Shown one piece after another: positions 26,293-32,668 of a DNA stretch of 32,668 nt. A program made the position numbers and the translations under genes. This DNA comes from Dehalococcoidia bacterium (GTDB lineage Bacteria > Chloroflexota > Dehalococcoidia > UBA2979): the NCBI GenBank assembly GCA_009692765.1, contig SHYQ01000007.1:1-32668 (forward strand), given 5' to 3'. Every line of letters begins with the position of its first letter. Positions within the stretch are counted from its first letter, which is position 1. The notes under the pieces are model-generated. The model had not been told where the DNA came from, made no database searches, and saw only the letters and a program-made list of their open reading frames with translations.

Positions 26293-27330
26293 ATGTTCGG
26301 CAAGCGCATCGGCATCGACCTCGGCACCGCGAACGTGCTTGTTTACGAGCAGGGGCGCGGCGTGGTGATCGACGAGCCGGCGGTCGTCGCGATCACGGAG
26401 CGCGACAACAGCGTGGTGGCAGTGGGCAACGACGCGCGCGCGATGATCGGGCGGCATCCCGGATCGATCCAGGTCATCCGTCCGATGCGCGACGGCGTGA
26501 TCGCCGACTACCTGATCACGGAGGCGATGCTGCGCTACTTCATCGCGCGCGTGATCGGCCGCTTCAACCTCGTGCGGCCGGAGGTCATGATCTGCGTGCC
26601 GGTGGGCGTCAATAGCGTGGAGCAGCGCGCCGTGCGCGATGCCGCGGAGGCGGCGGGCGCGCGCCGCCCGGCGCACCTCATCCCGGAGCCGCTGGCCGCG
26701 GCGATCGGCGCGGAGATCCCGGTGGGCAGCCCGCGCGGGCACATGGTGGTGGACATCGGCGGCGGCCGCACGGAGGCGGCGGTGATCTCGATGTTCGGGA
26801 TCGTCGCCAGCGAGTCCGTGCGCGTCGCCGGCGACCGCCTGGACGACGCGATCGCGCAGTACATCCGGCGCCGCCACAACCTGGTGATCGGCGAGCGCAC
26901 GGCCGAGGAAGTGAAGATCGCCATCGGCTCCGCAATCCCGCTGACCGAGGACCTCGTCACCGGCGTGCGCGGACGCGATCAGATCACCGGCCTGCCGCGC
27001 ACCATCACGGTGCGGTCGTCGGAGATCTCGCAGGCGATCCATGAGCACCTCGCCACGATCGTGCTGACCGTGCGCCGCGTGCTCGAGCGGACGCCTCCGG
27101 AACTGGCGTCGGACGTGATCGATCGCGGCATCGTGCTCACCGGGGGGGGCGCGTTGCTGCGCCACCTGGACGACCTGCTGCTGCACGAGACGGGCGTCCC
27201 GGTGCACGTCGCGGAGGATCCGCTGCGCTGCGTCGTGAAAGGCGCGGGGCGGGCCCTCGACTACATCGACGTCATCGAGCGTTCGATGCCGACGGAGGAA
27301 GAGTCGCTCATCGGCGACCTGTCGCGGTAG
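26293..27330 (+). CDS. mreB: Rod-shape-determining actin-like protein MreB
   Basis: The 345-aa actin homologue polymerises under the membrane and guides cell-wall synthesis. The first phosphate-binding segment is [13 protein letters not shown], followed by [12 protein letters not shown], the second phosphate segment [13 protein letters not shown] (usually GGGTTE) and the adenosine motif [15 protein letters not shown] 26293 fits the family start M-F-x-x-x-IGIDLG; ATG 26239 is in frame 18 codons earlier. No clear ribosome site is seen for either. There are no mreC or mreD genes next to it. It lies 188 bp after murA. Confidence 0.93.
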   Translation: MFGKRIGIDLGTANVLVYEQGRGVVIDEPAVVAITERDNSVVAVGNDARAMIGRHPGSIQVIRPMRDGVIADYLITEAMLRYFIARVIGRFNLVRPEVMICVPVGVNSVEQRAVRDAAEAAGARRPAHLIPEPLAAAIGAEIPVGSPRGHMVVDIGGGRTEAAVISMFGIVASESVRVAGDRLDDAIAQYIRRRHNLVIGERTAEEVKIAIGSAIPLTEDLVTGVRGRDQITGLPRTITVRSSEISQAIHEHLATIVLTVRRVLERTPPELASDVIDRGIVLTGGGALLRHLDDLLLHETGVPVHVAEDPLRCVVKGAGRALDYIDVIERSMPTEEESLIGDLSR

Positions 27331-27368
27331 GGGCGCACACGAGCCGAATCGGGTCCCCGGCGCGCCCG

Positions 27369-28016
27369 CTACTCAGCGCGCACGCGGTCACGCTGCCGCA
27401 GCTTCAGGTGGTAGGTCATGCTCTGCAGGAAGAGCACCGGGTTGATGTGCTTCAACTCGATGTCGGCCGGCACCTGCACGCGGGCCGGGGTGTAGTTCAG
27501 GATCGCGCGCACCCCGCCGCGCACCAGCGTGTCGGCGACGTCCTGCGCGGCTTCCGCCGTCACCGCGACGATGCCGATGTCCACCGGCGTGCGGCGCAGG
27601 TCCGCCTCCAGGTTCGCGGCGTCGAGGATCGTGTTCCCGTCGATGGTGTTGCCGATGATGTTCGGGCCCGAGTCGTAGCGACCGACAATGTCGAAGCCCT
27701 GTCCCTCGAAGCCCGGGTACGAGGAGATGGCACGCCCCAGGCGGCCGATCCCCACCACCACCACGCGCCAGCGCCGATCCAGCCCCAGGATGTAGCGCAG
27801 CTCCTCGGCGAGCCGCGTGACGGAGTAGCCGCGGCCCTGCTTGCCGAAGCGGCCGAAGTACGAGAGGTCCTTGCGGATCTGCGCTGGAGTGACGCCCAGT
27901 TCTTCGCCGAGCTCTTGCGAGGAGATCACAGAGCGGCCCTCGTGCTCCAGCCGCGACAGGAGCCGGTAGTAGAGGGGCAGACGGTCGATGACGACGTCAG
28001 GGATCTCGATGGGCAA
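27369..28016 (-). CDS. rex: Redox-sensing transcriptional repressor Rex
   Basis: The 215-aa Rex dimer senses the NADH/NAD+ ratio. The N-terminal winged helix (residues about 10-80) has the family segment VTPAQIRKDLSYFGRFGKQG with the DNA-recognition helix. The Rossmann core begins VVVVGIGRLGRA and includes the YDSGPNIIG and INYTPA-like (LNYTPARVQVP) segments. The domain-swapped C-terminal helix is present. The start appears to be TTG 28016 (AGGGG about 9 nt upstream); no ATG is available before the conserved helix. It is convergent with mreB and divergent from the FGE-like gene. A consensus Rex operator lies before the atp operon, 10 kb away in the same window. Confidence 0.95.
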   Translation of the reverse strand: MPIEIPDVVIDRLPLYYRLLSRLEHEGRSVISSQELGEELGVTPAQIRKDLSYFGRFGKQGRGYSVTRLAEELRYILGLDRRWRVVVVGIGRLGRAISSYPGFEGQGFDIVGRYDSGPNIIGNTIDGNTILDAANLEADLRRTPVDIGIVAVTAEAAQDVADTLVRGGVRAILNYTPARVQVPADIELKHINPVLFLQSMTYHLKLRQRDRVRAE

Positions 28017-28078
28017 TGCCTCAGCCCCTGTCCCGCGCTCCGGGGCGCCCGCGCCCCGTTCAGGTCGCGGTTCGGAGG

Positions 28079-28126
28079 ATCATACCTTCCACGGGGGTGC
28101 GTGCAATTTCACGCAACCGCTACGAT
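28079..28126. promoter_or_regulatory. Divergent rex/FGE-like promoter region with a Rex-like palindrome
   Basis: On the minus strand TATGAT (28084-28079) is a good -10 for rex with TTGCAC 16 nt upstream. The palindrome TGCGTGCAATTTCACGCA (28098-28115) overlaps that -35. Aligned as a Rex site (GCGTG-N8-CGCAA, 28099-28116) it matches 7 of 10 arm positions. On the plus strand TACGAT (28121-28126) would start transcription at or next to ATG 28134, suggesting a leaderless message for the FGE-like gene. Confidence 0.45.
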
Positions 28127-28133
28127 CGCCTCG

Positions 28134-28943
28134 ATGAACACGATCAGACCCGACGTTGCGGTCCGCCCCGACGAGCGCATCGCGCGGCTGCTCCGTGAGG
28201 GCCCCGCGGCCACCCCCTTCGTCGACCTCCCGGGCGGCGTCTTCCCCATGGGGTCGCACGGCCGGCCGGACGAATTGCCGCTGCGCCGCGTCCGGGTGCG
28301 CGCCTGTTCTGTCGCCCTCGTCCCGGTGACCAACCTCGAGTTTGCGGCGTTCGTGGAGGCCACGGGGCACGAGCCGCCGGGGTACTGGGACGATCCGCAC
28401 TTCCGCCGACCGGATTGCCCGGTGATTGGCGTGTCGTGGTTCGACGCGGTCGACTACTGCGCCTGGCTGGGCGCGCTGCTCGGTCGGGAGTGCCGGCTGC
28501 CGACGGAGGCCGAGCGCGAGTACGCAGCGCGCGGCGGCGAGCCGGGTGGCGTCTACGACTGGGGTGACCGGCCGTGGTCCATCGGCGTGCACGCCTTCGG
28601 AGCGGCGGGCGGCGACCGCCCGCACCCGGTGGGCACGACGCCGCCGAACGGCTTCGGGCTGTACCACATGAGCGACAACGTCCACGAGTGGTGCAGCGAC
28701 TGGTACGCCGCCGACGGCTACGCGCGCGAGGTCAACGCCGGCGGGCAACTGGTGGACGACCCGCAGGGCCCCCCGGAGGGTGTCCGCCGCGCGTCGCGGG
28801 GCGGGTCGTGGCGGCACCGCATCAAGGTGGCCCGGATCGCCGCGCGGTCCTCGCTCGCGCCGGAGCGTCGGTACAACGATTACGGGCTGCGCGTGTACGC
28901 AGAGCCGCTCGGATCACGCGGCCCAGCCGGGCCAGCGGGCTAG
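28134..28943 (+). CDS. FGE/SUMF1-fold protein lacking the catalytic cysteines
   Basis: This 269-aa protein has the formylglycine-generating-enzyme fold: GGVFPMGS near residue 35, VTNLEFAAFVEATGHEPP, PVIGVSWFDAVDYCAWLG, RLPTEAEREYAARGG, and NVHEWCSDWY near 180. In genuine FGE the C-terminal region carries two copper-binding Cys (SFxCxxSYC type); here it reads RGGSWRHRIKVARIAARSSL with no Cys, so it should not make formylglycine. Such members act as binding proteins or other oxygenase-like enzymes. ATG 28134 has no ribosome site, consistent with leaderless start. The stop overlaps the convergent VanZ-like gene by 3 nt. Confidence 0.85.
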   Translation: MNTIRPDVAVRPDERIARLLREGPAATPFVDLPGGVFPMGSHGRPDELPLRRVRVRACSVALVPVTNLEFAAFVEATGHEPPGYWDDPHFRRPDCPVIGVSWFDAVDYCAWLGALLGRECRLPTEAEREYAARGGEPGGVYDWGDRPWSIGVHAFGAAGGDRPHPVGTTPPNGFGLYHMSDNVHEWCSDWYAADGYAREVNAGGQLVDDPQGPPEGVRRASRGGSWRHRIKVARIAARSSLAPERRYNDYGLRVYAEPLGSRGPAGPAG

Positions 28944-29398
28944 CGCGCGAGCCGGGAGAGCAGCAGACGCCACACCGCGCTGCCGCCCAGGAACCCCGTG
29001 AACGCGCCCAGCACGTCGAACGCCACGTCGGACGTTGAGGGCGTACGCGTGCTGGTCAGGAGCCCCTGCGCCACCTCCGTCAGTCCCCCGAAGAGCCACA
29101 GCGCGAGCATCACCATGAGCAGCGTGCGGCGGGGGGATCGGCTCGCCCGGTCGCTGGTGGCGTACCAGAGGGCGGCGGCCGCGCCCATGACCGCGAACAG
29201 CGCGGCGTGCGCTGCCGCCTCTTCCTCGGCCTCGGTCCAGGCCGGCAGGGCGGCCCCGGCAGGGGTGTCGCGGGCGGCCGCGAGGGTTGGCAGCGCGCCC
29301 AGGTGCGGCGGCGCCGTGGACAGCGTGGCGTACAGGATGAGCACAGCGCATGTCGCCGTTGCTGCCTGTGCCAGCCGCCGAAGCGCGCGTCGGTTCAT
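28940..29398 (-). CDS. VanZ-like membrane protein
   Basis: The 152-aa protein has about four hydrophobic segments (near residues 12-30, 60-78, 88-108 and 130-148). It carries the VanZ-family pattern LTEVAQGLLTSTRTPSTSD followed by VAFDVLGAFTGFLGG, where the conserved Glu, Gln, Arg and Asp lie around the membrane surface. In enterococci VanZ lowers teicoplanin binding; most bacterial members are not linked to resistance. ATG 29398 was selected from its place before the first helix; an earlier in-frame ATG would add a 50-residue Arg/Pro-rich stretch that does not look like protein. No other van genes are present. Confidence 0.75.
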   Translation of the reverse strand: MNRRALRRLAQAATATCAVLILYATLSTAPPHLGALPTLAAARDTPAGAALPAWTEAEEEAAAHAALFAVMGAAAALWYATSDRASRSPRRTLLMVMLALWLFGGLTEVAQGLLTSTRTPSTSDVAFDVLGAFTGFLGGSAVWRLLLSRLAR

Positions 29399-29811
29399 GG
29401 GGCGAGGGTACAGGCGGCCGCCGCCCCGCGCGAGGTCGAGGTGCGTCCCGCACGTGACGACACCGGCGCGCCCCTGCGGGGCTGGCGAAGACGTACGAGC
29501 GCGGGTGCAGGGAACGCACCCAGGGCGGGCGGCGTGCGCGGTGTGCACGAATCACGGAGTCACTCAGCGCCGGGAACCTGACGATGGTCTGAGCAGGACG
29601 ACCTGACGGAACTGATAACCCTGACGTGATCTTCAGCGCGTCCTCACGCTGCTGTCACCATCGCGGGGCGGCGCGCGTGGTAGGTCAGATCAGCGTCAAT
29701 CGCTCGTCATCCCGGCGACAGGGTGCGCGACGACGGCAGTCAGCAGTCAGGGCTTGGCGGGTCAGATTCGGCTGGCGTCCGGTGAGCCCCGTTGAGCGAT
29801 TGAGGAACACC
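29399..29811. other. Intergenic region before the response regulator gene
   Basis: About 410 bp between divergent genes with no convincing coding sequence. A short hairpin GGGTGC-AGGGAAC-GCACCC lies near 29500. A repeated CAGTCAG (near 29739-29752) and a possible weak -10 (TGATAAC near 29610) precede the response regulator. Nothing else is seen. Confidence 0.4.
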
Positions 29812-30591
29812 ATGGCGATCCAGTACCAGCCCGCGCGGCGATCCGACTTCCGCACTCCGCCCCGCCCGGCGCCTGCCGCGCAACCGTGGAACACCGCGGC
29901 CACGGCCGACGCGCCTGCCCAGATCCTCCTCGTCGACGACGAGCCGGCTGTTCGCGAGATGCTCTCGCTCGCGCTGCAATCCAGTGGCGACCAGGTGCTC
30001 GCCGTCGACTCGGGAGAGTCGGCGCTCGCCATCCTCGGCAGCGGGGTGTTCGACCTGGTGATCCTGGACGTCGGCCTGCCCGGCATCTCCGGGTTCGAGA
30101 CGCTGCGCCAGATCCGCGCGCGGAGCGATATCCCGGTGATGATGGTGACCGCGGCGGGCACGCTGACGGAACGCGCCGCGGGCTTCGACCTGGGCGCGGA
30201 CGACTACCTGGTGAAGCCGCTGGAGATCCCCGAGCTGAGCCGCCGCGTGCGCGCGATCCTGCGCCGCAGTCGCGGCGGCGGGACGCCTGCGGACGACCAA
30301 CTGATCGGTCCGGACGGCATCGCGATGCGGCTTCGCTCGCACGCCGTGTTCGTGGGTACGGAAGAGGTGACGCTCACGCCGAAGGAGTTCGCGGTGCTCC
30401 GCCTGCTGCTGGAGCACCGGGGCGAGGTGATCCACCCGGACGAACTGTCGGTGAAGATCTGGGGCTACGAGACCTTCGGTTCGCGCAACTTCGTGGAGGC
30501 GCACGTCTCCCGGCTGCGTTCGAAGTTGACGAAGGCGGGCACCGGCGACGTGGTGACCACCATGCGCGGCGTCGGCTACATGATCCGCTAG
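29812..30591 (+). CDS. OmpR/PhoB-type response regulator (orphan)
   Basis: The 259-aa regulator begins with a 36-residue Pro/Ala/Arg-rich stretch, followed by a receiver domain from ILLVDDE. The phospho-acceptor is D86 in LDVGLPG, the switch Thr lies in VTAAG, and K135 lies in VKPLE. The C-terminal winged helix (about residues 165-258) has LTPKEFAVLRLLLEHRGE, the recognition part NFVEAHVSRLRSKL and the final RGVGYMIR. ATG 29812 has GAGG 6 nt upstream. No histidine kinase is adjacent in the window; the neighbour on the right is convergent ispH, 13 bp away. Target genes cannot be inferred. Confidence 0.92.
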   Translation: MAIQYQPARRSDFRTPPRPAPAAQPWNTAATADAPAQILLVDDEPAVREMLSLALQSSGDQVLAVDSGESALAILGSGVFDLVILDVGLPGISGFETLRQIRARSDIPVMMVTAAGTLTERAAGFDLGADDYLVKPLEIPELSRRVRAILRRSRGGGTPADDQLIGPDGIAMRLRSHAVFVGTEEVTLTPKEFAVLRLLLEHRGEVIHPDELSVKIWGYETFGSRNFVEAHVSRLRSKLTKAGTGDVVTTMRGVGYMIR

Positions 30592-30604
30592 CGGGCGAAG
30601 GGGG

Positions 30605-31558
30605 TTAGAGGGTGGGCGACGCCGGCGAAGCGTCGATCTCCTCGGGCATCCGGAACTCCACCGTCTCCTCGGCCACGATCACCGGCTCCACGCGGGTGAC
30701 GCCGCGCGCGCGCAGGTCGTCGATCACCGGCTGGAGCAGCGTGTCCGGCACGGACGCGCCCGCGGTGAGGCCGACGATGCCCACGCCCTCGTACCACGCG
30801 GGGTCGATCTCCTCGATGCCGTCCACGCGGTACGACGGCGTGCCCGTTGCCGCGGCAACCTCGCGGAGGCGCACGGAGTTACTCGAATTGCGCGAGCCGA
30901 TGACGATCACCAGGTCGGCGCGTTCGGCGATCACCTTCACCGCCGCCTGCCGGTTCGTGGTGGCGTAGCAGATGTCGTTGCGCACCTCCGCGTCCGGGTA
31001 GCGATCGCGAATCGCGTCGATGGTGGCCGCGGTGTCGTCCACGGACAGCGTCGTCTGGGTGACGACGAAGATCGGGCGGCCGCCCTCCGCCAGCGCCTGC
31101 ACGTCGCGCGGCGTGTCCACCACGCGCGTGTGTTCCAGCGCCTCGCCCTTCGTCCCCTCGACCTCGTCGTGGCCTTCGTGCCCGACCAGCAGCACGTCGA
31201 AACCGTCACGCGCGGCCTTCTTCGTCTCCAGGTGCACCTTCGTCACCAGCGGGCAGGTCGCGTCGATGATGCGCAGACCGCGATCGCGCGCCGCCTGCAC
31301 CACGGCGGGGGCGACGCCGTGCGCGGAGAAGACGATGCGTGCGCCGGCCGGCACCTCGCTCACGTCCTCCACGAAGATCGCGCCGCGGCTGCGGAAGTCG
31401 TCCACCACGTATCGGTTGTGCACGATCTCGTGGAACGCGTACACGGGCTCCTGTGCCCCGTCAATCACCTGGTCGAGCACCTGGTCGAGCACGTTGATGG
31501 CGCGGACGACGCCCGCGCAGAAGCCTCGAGGCTCTGCCAGTAGCACGGTGTGGGGCAT
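30605..31558 (-). CDS. ispH: 4-hydroxy-3-methylbut-2-enyl diphosphate reductase
   Basis: The 317-aa IspH performs the last step of the MEP isoprenoid pathway, reducing HMBPP to IPP and DMAPP with a 4Fe-4S cluster. The three cluster cysteines are C14 (RGFCAGV), C102 (DATCPLV) and C197 (NDICYATTNRQ). HEIVHN, SAHGV and GSRNSSNS are the substrate-binding segments. ATG 31558 has AAAGG about 6 nt upstream. A 12-nt in-frame tandem duplication gives LDQVLDQV near residue 24. Length is normal (300-320 aa). Confidence 0.96.
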   Translation of the reverse strand: MPHTVLLAEPRGFCAGVVRAINVLDQVLDQVIDGAQEPVYAFHEIVHNRYVVDDFRSRGAIFVEDVSEVPAGARIVFSAHGVAPAVVQAARDRGLRIIDATCPLVTKVHLETKKAARDGFDVLLVGHEGHDEVEGTKGEALEHTRVVDTPRDVQALAEGGRPIFVVTQTTLSVDDTAATIDAIRDRYPDAEVRNDICYATTNRQAAVKVIAERADLVIVIGSRNSSNSVRLREVAAATGTPSYRVDGIEEIDPAWYEGVGIVGLTAGASVPDTLLQPVIDDLRARGVTRVEPVIVAEETVEFRMPEEIDASPASPTL

Positions 31559-31627
31559 GAGTGGGCCTTTCGCTCACCCATCGTACCAACCGCGTGCCAA
31601 CGTGCGCGGCACGCGCCCCACGCGACG

Positions 31628-32668
31628 CTACGGGCGGCGCTCCCGCACGCTCGCGGCGATTCGTTGTGCGCCGACGCCGCCGAGGAGCCCCGCGCCCAGC
31701 GACAGCAGCACCAGCCACGTACCGGGCGCGCCCGTGGCGGCGGAGGCGGCCACGACCTCGTGCGCTGCGGCGGCCGGGGGCGGTGCCGCAGCCGCGGGAC
31801 TCGGGGAGCGCGCCCGGCCCGGCGTCGGCTGGTCGAGGATGACGGCGTCGCGATAACTGCCGTCAGCGGCGAAGCGACGCTCGATCGTCCGTCCGGTGCC
31901 GGGCGCGGGGATGCGTGTACCGACGAGGAAGGTCGTGTCGTCGCCGTAGGACAGGGCGTCCACCTTGCGTCCATCGGCGTCGCTGAGCACCAGTCGATCC
32001 CCGGCGTTGCCGAGCCCGTTGCCGATGCTCTGCGCGAGCCGGAACGCCGCGACCCCCGGGACATCGGCGAGGCGCGCCGTCACGACCAGCATGCCGCCCG
32101 CGGGGATGACCAGCGCCGGCAAGGCGACCGATCCGCTGTTGTCGCGGAGCGTCATGCCCTCCACGGAGGCGGGCGTCACGCCGAGGTTGGTGAGCTCCAC
32201 CCACTCGTACTCGCTGTCGCGGCCGGGGTTCGCGGGGTCGGGGAGGAGCTGCGTGATGCGGATCGCCCGCTGCGCGTCCGCCACCCCCGGCGCGACGACG
32301 TTCTCGACCCGCAGGCCCGCGGGCGTTGTGGTGGGCGTCGCACTCGCGCGTGCGGTGGCCGCAGCGCGAGATGTCGATACGGGCGTCGCGGCCCGCGGCG
32401 CTGCGGCGGGCGTCGGGGTTGCGGCACTCAAGAGGCCGGCGAACGCGCCGCGCAGGATCGTCGGCGCTGCGGCGGGCGGCCGGTTCGCGGGCGGGGCTCG
32501 CGGCGACCGCGGCAGCGCGCCGCCGGGTTCCGGCGCTTCCGCCGCCCCGAACGTCACGTCGTCGACGATCAGCCACGCGCCGCCCGTGCCGCCCTCCGGG
32601 CGCAGCAGCACGCGCACGGTCGCGCTGCCCGCGATGGGCGGCGCCTGCACCGCACCGGTCCCCACCAC
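31628..32668 (-). CDS. Lamin-tail-domain surface protein, 5' end outside the window
   Basis: At least 346 residues of the C-terminal part of a larger protein; the frame is open to the right edge, so the start is not in view. Visible parts are a short beta-rich segment (VRVLLRPEGGTGGAWLIVDD), a Pro/Ala/Thr-rich linker with repeated ATPTP-like units, a lamin-tail domain (about residues 135-260: EYEWVELTNLG, GMTLRDNSG, IPAGGMLVVTA, GDRLVLSDADG), another Ala/Pro-rich spacer, and a C-terminal membrane helix (TWLVLLSLGAGLLGGVGA) followed by an Arg-rich end. This is the layout of an exported protein anchored at its C-terminus. Lamin-tail domains occur in bacterial surface proteins and secreted nucleases; no catalytic domain is visible here. 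Confidence 0.8.
   Translation of the reverse strand: MVGTGAVQAPPIAGSATVRVLLRPEGGTGGAWLIVDDVTFGAAEAPEPGGALPRSPRAPPANRPPAAAPTILRGAFAGLLSAATPTPAAAPRAATPVSTSRAAATARASATPTTTPAGLRVENVVAPGVADAQRAIRITQLLPDPANPGRDSEYEWVELTNLGVTPASVEGMTLRDNSGSVALPALVIPAGGMLVVTARLADVPGVAAFRLAQSIGNGLGNAGDRLVLSDADGRKVDALSYGDDTTFLVGTRIPAPGTGRTIERRFAADGSYRDAVILDQPTPGRARSPSPAAAAPPPAAAAHEVVAASAATGAPGTWLVLLSLGAGLLGGVGAQRIAASVRERRP

Noticed and set aside
28940-29548. Longer form of the VanZ-like protein starting at 29548
   Set aside because: The extra 50 residues are Arg/Pro/Cys-rich without membrane character and look like translated intergenic DNA.
31465-31495. 12-nt tandem duplication inside ispH
   Set aside because: It is in frame, adds four residues (LDQV twice) in a helix, and does not affect catalytic parts.

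Overview
The window is a gene-dense, very GC-rich bacterial chromosome segment. The following combination fits a Chloroflexota bacterium, perhaps near the Dehalococcoidia: an intact F-type ATP synthase operon led by a small AtpZ-like gene, a Rex repressor, a DUF951 protein, a DUF151 (bifunctional nuclease) protein, a NorQ/NorD-like ATPase/VWA pair, and peptidoglycan genes (murI, murA) with mreB. The phylum is an inference from gene content; no rRNA or other decisive marker lies in the window.

Region 1 (about 1-4.7 kb) holds a MoxR/NorQ-type AAA+ ATPase and a 1096-aa NorD-like VWA protein with an N-terminal helical-repeat solenoid. It ends in a perfect 23-bp hairpin. Region 2 (4.7-7.1 kb) is an eroded island: an MBL-fold hydrolase, a DUF559 endonuclease-like gene between two direct copies of an 87-90 bp hairpin repeat, the frameshifted tail of a VOC/glyoxalase gene, and a membrane-protein gene broken by one in-frame TAG. 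Region 3 (7.1-12.8 kb) has cinA divergent from a MoxR-DUF58-DUF4129 membrane module; a second hairpin repeat family sits inside that module as an inverted pair. Region 4 (12.9-17.0 kb) contains a 51-aa gene with an ideal ribosome binding site, comB, a continuous glutamate racemase/OMP decarboxylase reading frame (murI-pyrF), a DUF951 gene and a DUF151 nuclease gene.

Region 5 (17.0-24.7 kb) is the complete operon atpZ-B-E-F-H-A-G-D-C. It starts behind a perfect 18-bp Rex-type operator and a plausible sigma70 promoter. Region 6 (24.8-28.0 kb) is murA, which carries Asp in place of the fosfomycin-reactive Cys, then mreB and rex. Region 7 (28.1-32.7 kb) has an FGE-fold protein lacking the catalytic cysteines, a VanZ-like protein, an orphan OmpR-type response regulator, ispH, and the C-terminal part of a lamin-tail-domain membrane-anchored protein cut by the window edge.

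The best-supported functional link is redox control of energy conservation. The Rex repressor is encoded 3 kb downstream of an ATP synthase operon whose promoter carries a consensus-like Rex site, and a related but weaker palindrome overlaps the predicted rex promoter. The strongest candidates for something undescribed are the DUF559 gene with its flanking hairpin repeats, the murI-pyrF fusion, and the solenoid-bearing NorD-like protein.
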